The notes below the pieces were generated by a model. That model was not told the DNA's origin, ran no database searches, and saw only the letters and a program-made list of their open reading frames with translations. Of a stretch of 27,466 bases of DNA, positions 1 through 5,857 are shown piece by piece; within the stretch, counting starts at the first letter, position 1; each line of letters starts with the position of its first letter. This DNA is from a virus. The stretch lies in the IMG/VR virus record IMGVR_UViG_3300025727_000528, positions 1 to 27,466 of that record, one strand, 5' to 3'. The translations under genes and the position numbers were made by a program.

Positions 1-45
1 GAACCAAAAGAGGGCTTGTTTAAAAGGTTATTTGGGAGGGAATAG
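1..45 (+). CDS. 3' end of an upstream gene (partial)
   Basis: Frame 1 is open from the first base to a TAG at 43-45 and reads EPKEGLFKRLFGRE. This basic C-terminal tail would be the end of a gene that begins outside the window. It is followed directly by an intergenic promoter region, which fits a gene end here. Fourteen residues are too few to assign a family, and the reading frame could be open by chance. Confidence 0.35.
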   Translation, partial: EPKEGLFKRLFGRE

Positions 46-51
46 TTACTA

Positions 52-81
52 ACACCCTATCCCTTGACAATGACACCCTAT
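52..81 (+). promoter_or_regulatory. direct repeats ACACCCTAT straddling P1 (putative operator)
   Basis: ACACCCTAT occurs at 52-60 and 73-81. The start-to-start distance is 21 bp, about two helical turns. The first copy lies upstream of the -35 box and the second lies in the promoter spacer. The same 9-mer recurs at 473-481 (reverse orientation) and 678-686, and an 8-base version is at 541-548. Placement on a strong promoter suggests a repressor site. The regulator itself is not visible in the window. Confidence 0.45.
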
Positions 82-91
82 AGCTTATAAT
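64..91 (+). promoter_or_regulatory. sigma70-type promoter P1 for the early small-gene cluster
   Basis: A perfect -35 box TTGACA (64-69) and a perfect -10 box TATAAT (86-91) are separated by 16 bp. Transcription should start near 98, about 23 bases before the first ATG at 121. Both boxes match the E. coli-type consensus, so the host RNA polymerase probably reads it directly. The -35 box lies between two copies of a 9-base direct repeat, which makes repression likely. Confidence 0.7.
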
Positions 92-120
92 AGAAGTATT
101 ACTAGATAAGCAATATTGTT

Positions 121-282
121 ATGGAACTAACAACCAAGTGCGAACTATGTGATTATCAGGCCTCATTTTACCGCGATATAAAAGACAGGCCATTGCAGGG
201 ATGTAAGAATGAGGAATGTCTATTATTCGGGGAAAGATTTGTTATAGGAAGTCCACTACCTAAAGTTTTAAAAGTAAATTAA
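121..282 (+). CDS. small Cys-rich (zinc-ribbon-like) protein, 53 aa
   Basis: This 53-residue ORF starts at the first ATG downstream of P1 and ends with TAA at 280-282. It has two cysteine pairs: C7-x2-C10 (CELC) and C28-x4-C33 (CKNEEC). Their spacing suggests a small zinc-binding fold. No family is recognised. Small zinc-ribbon proteins are common among early phage genes and often bind nucleic acid or host proteins, but that role is inference here. No Shine-Dalgarno is visible. The next gene starts two bases after this one stops, so the two are probably co-transcribed. Confidence 0.55.
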   Translation: MELTTKCELCDYQASFYRDIKDRPLQGCKNEECLLFGERFVIGSPLPKVLKVN

Positions 283-284
283 AT

Positions 285-428
285 ATGAAACCATACATAA
301 CCCACAAAGGAATGAAAATAGAAGTAGAAATACTAGAAGAAAAAACCTCTTATGGTCGTAAGAGATACTTAATCAAACCAACCACAGGAGAAGGCACAGC
401 AGTCGTAGAGAACCTCAAGGGGGTTTAG
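285..428 (+). CDS. small hypothetical protein, 47 aa
   Basis: An ORF of 47 residues from ATG at 285 to TAG at 426-428, beginning two bases after the previous stop. It is basic in the middle (KTSYGRKRYLIKP) with alternating hydrophobic and charged residues that suggest a small beta-rich fold. No family is recognised. Its tight packing behind the previous gene and its amino-acid composition support a real gene, but its length leaves room for doubt. Confidence 0.45.
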   Translation: MKPYITHKGMKIEVEILEEKTSYGRKRYLIKPTTGEGTAVVENLKGV

Positions 429-473
429 TTCATTGATGGGGGTAAGAGAGGTATAAAATGGTTCTGTATCTTA

Positions 474-548
474 TAGGGTGTGGCATCCTTAGAAGCGAAA
501 TTGCTAAAATAGCTTCCACCATCCCCACCAGTGAATTACCACACCCTA
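474..548 (+). repeat. 10-bp perfect inverted repeat enclosing an inner hairpin
   Basis: TAGGGTGTGG (474-483) is the exact reverse complement of CCACACCCTA (539-548), with 55 bases between. Inside lies a second inverted pair, GAAGC (492-496) with GCTTC (512-516). The whole fills most of the 429-579 gap between two small genes. It could fold as a structured 5' leader for the gene at 580, or the arms could be two facing copies of the operator-like ACACCCTA element. No U-run follows the right arm, so it is not a simple terminator. Confidence 0.45.
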
Positions 549-579
549 ACCAAGGCTTATCAATTTAATAATAAAAGAT

Positions 580-840
580 ATGAAATATAGAAAAAAACCA
601 GTGATAGTAGAAGCAATATTAGTTCAACCACAATATAAAAATCTTGATGAGATTATTGATTTCGTTGGAGATAGTTTACACCCTATTGAAAGACGACCAG
701 ACTATGTTTTGAAAATAAAGACGCTAGAGGGCGACCACAATGTAAGTTATGGCGATTTTATTATAAAAGGAATTAAAGGCGAATTTTATCCCTGCAAGCC
801 AGATATATTTGAAGCTACTTATGAGAAAGTAGAGGATTAA
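580..840 (+). CDS. PGDYG-like conserved phage protein, 86 aa
   Basis: The protein begins MKYRKKPVIVEAI and carries YGDFIIKGIKGEFYPCKPD in its C-terminal half, then ends in an acidic tail. The pairing of 'KKPVxVEA' at the start with 'G-D-(W/F)-I-I-K-G-x-K-G-E-F-Y-P-C-K-P-D-I-F' is typical of the PGDYG-type phage proteins found in many tailed phages. Their function is unknown. The full length matches the usual 80-110 residues. It is preceded by the structured 429-579 region and followed 13 bases later by another small gene. The ATG lies in an A-rich context without a clear ribosome-binding site. Confidence 0.75.
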   Translation: MKYRKKPVIVEAILVQPQYKNLDEIIDFVGDSLHPIERRPDYVLKIKTLEGDHNVSYGDFIIKGIKGEFYPCKPDIFEATYEKVED

Positions 841-853
841 CCAAGGCAATATT

Positions 854-1078
854 ATGGAAAAAGAAAAAAAACAAATAATTAAAATATTAGGAATAAATGA
901 AAATGCAGAATGGGCTGATATTTTTGCAGAGATAGGAAAGTTGCAAGAAAGAGCACAGAAAATACCGCCAATGTATATACCACCGTACAAAGAACCAGAT
1001 AATCCCTTAAACACTAATCCAAACTTGCACTATCATGGCACACTTCCCTGTTATAATAACCCTTGTGTCTGGTGCTAA
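854..1078 (+). CDS. hypothetical protein with Pro/Cys-rich tail, 74 aa
   Basis: The first 35 residues look helical and charged (MEKEKKQIIKILGINENAEW). The rest is rich in Pro, Tyr and Asn (IPPMYIPPYKEPDNP) and ends in a Cys- and Trp-containing tail (CYNNPCVWC). The pattern of a helical head with an extended Pro-rich tail is seen in several small phage proteins, but no family is recognised. The three cysteines near the end might bind metal with the preceding His residues (LHYHG). It sits in a run of co-directional small genes. Confidence 0.5.
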   Translation: MEKEKKQIIKILGINENAEWADIFAEIGKLQERAQKIPPMYIPPYKEPDNPLNTNPNLHYHGTLPCYNNPCVWC

Positions 1079-1110
1079 CCCAACACTTACAAGAATAATT
1101 AGAAAGAGAT

Positions 1111-1317
1111 ATGGAACAATTAAAATGGTATCAAAAAATAATATATTGGTTAGTTGAATTAAGTTTTCGCTATAACTGCGAAAAAGGTCGCCACAAATGG
1201 GGATATACATTATCTGAAAGCGGGGTTGTTTATTTAGATGATGAAAAAGTACCAAAAGAATTATGGCATTGTTTAGATTGTGAAATTAAGAAATACACCC
1301 CAAACAAAGAATTATAA
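1111..1317 (+). CDS. small protein with CxxC motif, 68 aa
   Basis: The N-terminal 20 residues are amphipathic and aromatic (WYQKIIYWLVELSF). They are followed by C23-x4-H28 (CEKGRH) and by a CLDC pair at residues 54-57. The Cys/His spacing suggests a single zinc site. The amphipathic start could be a membrane-binding helix rather than a full transmembrane segment. No family is recognised. It is co-directional with its neighbours and separated from them by short AT-rich gaps. Confidence 0.5.
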   Translation: MEQLKWYQKIIYWLVELSFRYNCEKGRHKWGYTLSESGVVYLDDEKVPKELWHCLDCEIKKYTPNKEL

Positions 1318-1335
1318 CAACTAATAAAATCATTT

Positions 1336-1518
1336 ATGGAGAAAGAAAAAATTACAATAGAATATTTTCCACTTAATGAACCACAACAGGAAACATTAAG
1401 AAGGATAAAGAAATTAGCAAAAACATCTCATTTTATAGATATTAGATTTAGAGATAATGGAGAATATAAAATAGAGCAAGCAGATTTTTTACGGGAAATA
1501 CTAAAACAAATAATCTAA
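1336..1518 (+). CDS. small hypothetical protein, 60 aa
   Basis: A 60-residue charged protein (MEKEKITIEYFPLNEPQQET) with a predicted strand-helix-strand-helix pattern and no cysteines. No domain is recognised. Spacing is 18 bases from the upstream gene and 5 bases to the next, and the coding frame is the only long one in this stretch. Both points support a real gene of the early cluster. Confidence 0.45.
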   Translation: MEKEKITIEYFPLNEPQQETLRRIKKLAKTSHFIDIRFRDNGEYKIEQADFLREILKQII

Positions 1519-1523
1519 CCCCT

Positions 1524-1817
1524 ATGGAAATAAAAGAAATACGAAGTAAAGTATTAGATGACCATATTTGTAGATTTAATGATGGTGAACAGCTTTGTTA
1601 TTGCTTCACTAAAGGTTTTGACGCTGGTTTCCACACACTACTACAAAGTGAGATTGAGAGGCTTGAAACGGAAAAAATAGGGCAGAATGTTATCATAAAT
1701 AAAATTGCAAGAGCTAAATATAAAGAAGCTAATCACGACAATGGCTACAACCAAGCCCTCACAGACACCATCACCCATTATAAGAAGTTACAGGAGAGTA
1801 TAAATAAAGAAATATGA
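1524..1817 (+). CDS. hypothetical helical protein, 97 aa
   Basis: The middle section (LQSEIERLETEKIGQNVIINK) has heptad-like spacing of Leu and Ile and may form a short coiled coil. The C-terminal part (GYNQALTDTITHYKKLQ) resembles helical tails of small phage proteins of unknown function. No family assignment is possible. Its stop codon overlaps the next start by four bases (ATGA at 1814-1817), so the two genes are probably translationally coupled. Confidence 0.55.
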   Translation: MEIKEIRSKVLDDHICRFNDGEQLCYCFTKGFDAGFHTLLQSEIERLETEKIGQNVIINKIARAKYKEANHDNGYNQALTDTITHYKKLQESINKEI

Positions 1818-1969
1818 AAAAATACGAATATAAATGGTTAAGTACCAATTCCATAGAAGAATTGAATAAGCATGCTCAAAATGGTTGGCGTGTTATATCT
1901 ACAAGTTACTCTGCTGGTGGGAATATATTGTCAATTTTTTTAGAAAGAGAAAAGGACTTGTGCAAGTAA
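1814..1969 (+). CDS. DUF4177-like small protein, 51 aa
   Basis: The 51-residue product starts KKYEYKWL, continues with IEELNKHAQNGWRVIS and ends FLEREK. This order, a 'YEYK' strand, then a helix with 'LN..G..GW.(V/L)(I/V)S', then a final 'F.ER' strand, is the layout of DUF4177 proteins, a short family of unknown function common in bacteria and phages. The length fits a minimal member. It starts inside the stop codon of the preceding gene and is the last gene before the promoter of the sugar cassette. Confidence 0.6.
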   Translation: MKKYEYKWLSTNSIEELNKHAQNGWRVISTSYSAGGNILSIFLEREKDLCK

Positions 1970-1987
1970 GAGTTAAATAAATAAGGC

Positions 1988-2017
1988 TTGACGTAGGTAA
2001 ACAATTAAAGGTATAAT
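1988..2017 (+). promoter_or_regulatory. sigma70-type promoter P2 for the sugar cassette
   Basis: TTGACG (1988-1993, one mismatch to consensus) and TATAAT (2012-2017, perfect) are separated by 18 bp. The predicted start site is near 2024. It lies in the only real gap before the cassette. There is no comparable gap between 2189 and 10251, so this is the obvious promoter for that whole block. Confidence 0.6.
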
Positions 2018-2024
2018 GGGAAGA

Positions 2025-2213
2025 ATGTTACACCTCATATTCAGTGTACTAAAACTATCTCCTCTAAGACCAGACTGGTGGTACGCAAATATAATAGATA
2101 ATAAGAATTATCCCCACCCTCACATTGAAAAAAAACAGTATAGTGATAAAATATTAAGAATAAGACAAAAAAATCTTAACCAAGACAAATGGCAGATATC
2201 AAGCAAAAAATAA
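2025..2213 (+). CDS. possible leaderless small ORF in the cassette leader, 62 aa
   Basis: The reading frame is open from ATG 2016 to 2213, but that ATG overlaps the -10 box of P2. The first ATG that could lie on the P2 transcript is at 2025, almost exactly at the predicted start site, so translation would have to be leaderless. The product is aromatic then basic (PDWWYANIIDNKNYPHPHIE) and matches no family known to me. It overlaps the transketolase gene by 25 bases. It may equally be an untranslated leader. Confidence 0.25.
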   Translation: MLHLIFSVLKLSPLRPDWWYANIIDNKNYPHPHIEKKQYSDKILRIRQKNLNQDKWQISSKK

Positions 2214-2836
2214 GAAAAGATATATTAGAAGCATCATTCTCTGCAGGTGCTTGTCATATCGGCAGTTCGTTAAGCTGTGTAGATATAATGGTAGATTTAT
2301 TTTACAAGACATTACAAAAAGATGATGTCTTTTTATTTGGTAAAGCTAGTGGTGTAGCCACATATTACTCAATACTAGCTGACAAAGGTATATTTCCAAA
2401 AGAGAAACTCCCCTATTATCTTAAAAACTATCCATTACCGAGTGTAGAAGTACCAAGTGTAGTACATAGCTTTGGAAGTTTAGGACATGGACTTTCAGTA
2501 GCTTGTGGTATGGCTTTAGGAGACAGGAAAAGAAAAGTATATATATTACTTTCAGATGGAGAGTGTCAGGAGGGTTCAACATACGAGGCAGTCCTATTCG
2601 CAAAACAACATAAGCTTAAAAATTTGTATGTAATTATTGATAATAATTCTTTACAAGCTCTCGGAAAGACAGATGATATTTTAAAAGTAGACTTTAGTTT
2701 CTTCAAAAGAAATTTACCAAATTGTAGAGTTGTAAAAACAATTAAAGGTAAAGGGGTAGATTTTATGAAAGGGTACGAATGGCACTATGAGAATTTATCA
2801 GAAGAACTGTTGGATAAAGCACTTAAACAAATATAG
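2189..2836 (+). CDS. transketolase, N-terminal (TPP-binding) subunit, 215 aa
   Basis: This is the thiamine-diphosphate-binding half of a split transketolase. Visible family features, in order, are H23 in AGACHIGSS; SFGSLGHGLSVACGMALG at 94-111; the metal/TPP motif beginning SDGECQEG (122-129) and ending IIDNN (149-153), equivalent to GDG-x24-27-NN; and TIKGKGVDF (184-192). The first Gly of GDG is Ser here. Families of this type transfer two-carbon ketol units between sugars. The protein is shorter than typical N-terminal subunits (about 270 residues). Its partner starts two bases after this stop. In a cassette of nucleotide-sugar enzymes its substrate is probably a modified sugar phosphate, but which one cannot be read from the sequence. 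The ATG has no Shine-Dalgarno. Confidence 0.85.
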   Translation: MADIKQKIRKDILEASFSAGACHIGSSLSCVDIMVDLFYKTLQKDDVFLFGKASGVATYYSILADKGIFPKEKLPYYLKNYPLPSVEVPSVVHSFGSLGHGLSVACGMALGDRKRKVYILLSDGECQEGSTYEAVLFAKQHKLKNLYVIIDNNSLQALGKTDDILKVDFSFFKRNLPNCRVVKTIKGKGVDFMKGYEWHYENLSEELLDKALKQI

Positions 2837-2837
2837 T

Positions 2838-3302
2838 ATGGATTTAAGACAACCATTTTTTGATGAGATATTAAAGATTGCAAAAAAAGATAAAGATATC
2901 TTAGTGCTTATATGTGATTTGGGGTATTCATTTTATGAAAAATTTGAGAAAGAATTACCTAATCAAATTATTAATATGGGTATAGCTGAACAAAATGCAA
3001 TTGGTGTAGCAGCAGGTTTAGCTAGAGCAGGGAAGAAACCATATGTATATTCAGGTTCAATCTTTCTCTCATCAAGGGCTAATGAGTTTATAAGAGATGA
3101 TGTGGCTTATGCAAATCTAAATGTTAAGTTGATAGGTACTGGAGCATCAGGCTTTTTAGGCTTCACACATAACTGGATGGGCAAAGAGAATGATTTAGAC
3201 CTAATTAAGAACATGCCGAACATAACACATTGTAACCCGACAAAGAGAGAGACATTAAAAAAAGCATTATTAAGTAATAAACCATTATATATAAGAATAT
3301 GA
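2838..3302 (+). CDS. transketolase, C-terminal (pyrimidine-binding) subunit, 154 aa
   Basis: The frame is open upstream from 2787, but that start lies inside the N-terminal subunit gene. ATG 2838 follows directly after its stop and gives the expected N-terminus (MDLRQPFFDEIL). The key motif INMGIAEQNAIGVAAGLA contains E51, the conserved glutamate that activates the TPP cofactor. The Transket_pyr domain is complete through NPTKRETLKKAL, but the protein then stops at about 154 residues. Normal C-terminal subunits are about 300 residues and carry a further Transketolase_C domain, which is missing. An active site would have to form with the 2189-2836 product. It ends in a 4-base ATGA overlap with the aminotransferase. 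Confidence 0.83.
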   Translation: MDLRQPFFDEILKIAKKDKDILVLICDLGYSFYEKFEKELPNQIINMGIAEQNAIGVAAGLARAGKKPYVYSGSIFLSSRANEFIRDDVAYANLNVKLIGTGASGFLGFTHNWMGKENDLDLIKNMPNITHCNPTKRETLKKALLSNKPLYIRI

Positions 3303-4345
3303 GTATAAAATTTTTTGACCCCGCAAAACAATATTTAAAGTACAAAGACGAAATAGATGAAGCTATGCAAGATGTTCTCTTGAGAGGAGATTTAATATTA
3401 AGAAAAGATGTAGAAGAGTTTGAGGAAAATCTAGCTAAGTTTGTAGGTACAAAATACGCAACTGCTCTCAACTCGGGAACAGACGCCCTCTTCTTAACTT
3501 TAAAGATGTTAGGAGTTAAAGAGGGAGACAATGTGATTACCTGCGGACACACTTTTCACGCTACAGTAGAAGCTATACATAACTGTGGAGCTACACCAGT
3601 ATTAGTAAATGTAGGAGAAGATGGAATGATGAATGTAGACGAAGTCTTAGAAAAGATAAACCCATTTACCAAAGCGATAATTCCAGTACATCTTATGGGT
3701 GACATGTGCGATATGAAAGCCCTAACAGAAGGAACTGACTTGCCTATCATTGAAGATGCTTGTCAGGCTCTTGGTGCTGAAAGAGATGGAAAGAAAGCAG
3801 GAGCTTGGGGTTGGGCTGGTTGTTTCTCATTCTACCCTGCTAAGATATTAGGTTGCTTTGGAGATGGTGGAGCTATCACAACAAATGACAAAGAATTAGC
3901 TGATGAGATGAAAGATTTAAGAAATCACTATAAATATAACCCTGGCAAGTGGGGATATAATTCACGTTTAGATAACTTACACGCCGCAGTTCTTAATGTG
4001 AAGATTAAATACTTACCAAAAATGTTGGCGAGGAGGCAAGAGATAGCAGATTTATATGATTACAATTTAAGTCATATTAAGGAGATTACATTACCAGTAA
4101 TGAGAAAAGGTAGAGTATATCAGGATTATATTATAAGAATAGAACATAGAGATTGGTTGGAGAATTTCTTGGAAGGAAGCGATATAGAGACAATGAAAAA
4201 CGACTATCACTTCCCTGCTGATTGTCCTAAACCGTTAAAAACTGTAGAACTAGAGCAACAGACATTAAGACTTCCTTGTAATGATGTAATAACAGACGAA
4301 GAAGTACATAAAGTAATTGAGGCAATACATGAATACTATAGTTGA
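3299..4345 (+). CDS. DegT/DnrJ/EryC1/StrS-family sugar aminotransferase (WbpE-like)
   Basis: A full-length (348 aa) PLP-dependent aminotransferase that would move an amino group onto a keto-sugar nucleotide. Landmarks are NSGTDALFLTLKML (58-71, phosphate binding), IIEDACQALGA (150-160, with D153 contacting the PLP ring nitrogen), and FSFYPAKILGCFGDGGA (177-191), in which K182 forms the Schiff base. With the WbpB/WlbA-type oxidase at 5847 in the same operon, the best-supported role is transamination of a 3-keto UDP-sugar, as WbpE does in making UDP-GlcNAc(3NH2)A. DegT proteins acting at C4 look similar, so the position is inference. It starts within the stop of the preceding gene. Confidence 0.9.
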   Translation: MSIKFFDPAKQYLKYKDEIDEAMQDVLLRGDLILRKDVEEFEENLAKFVGTKYATALNSGTDALFLTLKMLGVKEGDNVITCGHTFHATVEAIHNCGATPVLVNVGEDGMMNVDEVLEKINPFTKAIIPVHLMGDMCDMKALTEGTDLPIIEDACQALGAERDGKKAGAWGWAGCFSFYPAKILGCFGDGGAITTNDKELADEMKDLRNHYKYNPGKWGYNSRLDNLHAAVLNVKIKYLPKMLARRQEIADLYDYNLSHIKEITLPVMRKGRVYQDYIIRIEHRDWLENFLEGSDIETMKNDYHFPADCPKPLKTVELEQQTLRLPCNDVITDEEVHKVIEAIHEYYS

Positions 4346-5159
4346 TAAAAGAATATTAATTTCGGGGGGTGCAGGTTCAATTGGTAGTGAGCTTGTAAGA
4401 CAGCTTGCCATTGATAATAAGATTTTTATCTTGGACATAAATGAAAATAATACCTTTCTTTTAAGGGAAGAGATGAGAGAAAAAGGATATTGGGTACATT
4501 CAAGAACTGGAGATATTAAATGCAAGAGTACCGTGTTTGATGTGTTTAGTGACTTTAAACCAGAGATAGTATTTCATTGTGCAGCACTTAAACATGTAAC
4601 ACCAAACGAGGAATATCCTAGAGAAGCGGTAGAGACTAACATACTAGGAACTTTAAACTTAATTGAAGAAGCAAAGAAGTGGGAATGTTTAGAGAAGTTT
4701 GTATTTATCTCAACAGATAAGGTCGTTAATGCAAACTGTAATATGGGAATTACAAAGCTGTGTGCAGAGGGGTTAGTGAAAGGTGCAGGAGAGAAATTTG
4801 TCGCAGTAAGGTTTGGTAATGTAATGAACAGTCAAGGTAGTGTATTGAAGATATGGGAACGACAAGTAAGGAATAAAGAACCTATCACGATTACAGATAA
4901 GAGAATGGAGCGATATATGATGACAATACCAGAAGCATGTCACTTAGTAATAGAAGCAGGACTTAAAGGAAAGAATGGGGAAACTTGGATACTAAATATG
5001 GGAGAGCTAAAGAAGATAATAGATTTAAAAGAAGAGCTGTACCCTGATTATCCAATTAAAGAAGTAGGAATAAGAACAGGGGAAACATTAGACGAAAAAC
5101 TAATGACACAAGATGAAGAGAGGATTGCGATTATTAAAGATAAATTTTATATAATATGA
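4329..5159 (+). CDS. CapD/WbpM/FlaA1-type NDP-sugar 4,6-dehydratase
   Basis: A member of the Polysacc_synt_2 (CapD-like) short-chain dehydrogenase family. The Rossmann motif ILISGGAGSIGSEL (9-22) is followed by VFHCAALKHV (81-90) and FISTDKVVNANCNMGITK (126-143). D130 and K131 match the catalytic pair of inverting UDP-GlcNAc 4,6-dehydratases. The position that is Tyr in FlaA1/PseB is Met139, as in WbpM-type enzymes. The expected product is a UDP-4-keto-6-deoxy-HexNAc. I chose ATG 4329 (276 aa) rather than the in-frame TTG at 4317, since it gives the normal distance to the Rossmann motif. Soluble homologues are usually about 330 residues, so the C-terminus is short. It overlaps the upstream gene by 17 bases and the downstream gene by four. 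Confidence 0.85.
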   Translation: MNTIVDKRILISGGAGSIGSELVRQLAIDNKIFILDINENNTFLLREEMREKGYWVHSRTGDIKCKSTVFDVFSDFKPEIVFHCAALKHVTPNEEYPREAVETNILGTLNLIEEAKKWECLEKFVFISTDKVVNANCNMGITKLCAEGLVKGAGEKFVAVRFGNVMNSQGSVLKIWERQVRNKEPITITDKRMERYMMTIPEACHLVIEAGLKGKNGETWILNMGELKKIIDLKEELYPDYPIKEVGIRTGETLDEKLMTQDEERIAIIKDKFYII

Positions 5160-5857
5160 CATCACTGACAATAGGAGAGGGAGAAATAGGAAAATCTTTA
5201 CACCAAGTCTTAATGCAAAGACATAATGCTTTTATAAGAGATAAGGAGGATTTAGAATTAAAAGGAGTAGAAGTATTAAATATTTGCTATCCATATTCAA
5301 AGGATTTTGTAAAAATAACAAAGAAATATATCAAGCAATATAAACCTAAAGTAACTATCATTCATAGTACAGTTAAAGCAGGCACGACAAGTAAATGTGG
5401 AGATATGGTGGTACATAGCCCAGTACACGGTAAACACCCAGACTTAACAGGAGGTATCAAGACGTTCACTAAGTACGTAGGTGGAGATAATACTTATGCA
5501 GTTTATATAGCAGATAAGTTCTTAAAAGAAGCGGGGATTAAAACTAAAATAGTTGCCAATGCTAAAACTTCAGAACTTTCTAAAGTTCTTTGCACTTCAT
5601 ATTATGGTTGGAATATTTTATTTATGAAGGAAGTAGCTAAGATATGTAAGAAAGAAGGTGTGCCATTCCATGAAGTATATACAGATTGGAACTGGTTATA
5701 TAATGTAGGCTATGGAAAATTAGATATGCCACAGTTTGTAAGACCAGTACTTGACCCAATACAAGGTAAGATAGGAGGTCATTGTGTTGTAAATAACTGT
5801 GACTTATTAGATAGCTTTATTACTAGAACAATTAAAGAAAAGAATAATGAAATCTAA
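5156..5857 (+). CDS. short UDP-glucose/GDP-mannose dehydrogenase-type protein (WbpA-like)
   Basis: Resembles nucleotide-sugar 6-dehydrogenases, which oxidise a UDP-hexose to a uronic acid with two NAD. Visible features are a short N-terminal Rossmann motif (LTIGEGEIGKSL, 4-15), IIHSTVKAGTTSK (68-80, equivalent to 'STV.PGTT'), the central helical region with AKTSELSKV (136-144), and GKIGGHC (204-210), where C210 corresponds to the catalytic cysteine. At 233 residues it is little more than half the normal 400-450. It ends just after the cysteine and so lacks the C-terminal UDP-binding domain. No frameshifted remainder follows, because the next gene starts at once in another family. It may be a minimal enzyme or one with altered function. 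Confidence 0.7.
   Translation: MTSLTIGEGEIGKSLHQVLMQRHNAFIRDKEDLELKGVEVLNICYPYSKDFVKITKKYIKQYKPKVTIIHSTVKAGTTSKCGDMVVHSPVHGKHPDLTGGIKTFTKYVGGDNTYAVYIADKFLKEAGIKTKIVANAKTSELSKVLCTSYYGWNILFMKEVAKICKKEGVPFHEVYTDWNWLYNVGYGKLDMPQFVRPVLDPIQGKIGGHCVVNNCDLLDSFITRTIKEKNNEI

Noticed and set aside
458-568. 36-codon frame (MVLYLIGCGILRSEIAKIAS...) between two small genes
   Set aside because: It coincides with the inverted repeat at 474-548, and its sequence is explained by those arms and the inner hairpin. I see no family match or clear start signal, so it is not listed as a gene.
2787-2837. Upstream extension of the transketolase C-terminal subunit (first 17 codons)
   Set aside because: This stretch lies inside the N-terminal subunit gene in another frame. 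ATG 2838 directly follows that gene's stop and gives the expected start of the domain.
4317-4328. TTG start for the CapD-like dehydratase
   Set aside because: An ATG four codons later gives the normal distance to the Rossmann motif and fits the overlap style of the operon.
4360-4390. tRNA-like 'GGTTCAATTGG' string
   Set aside because: It lies within the Rossmann motif codons of the dehydratase and has no matching acceptor or anticodon stems. No tRNA was found in the window.
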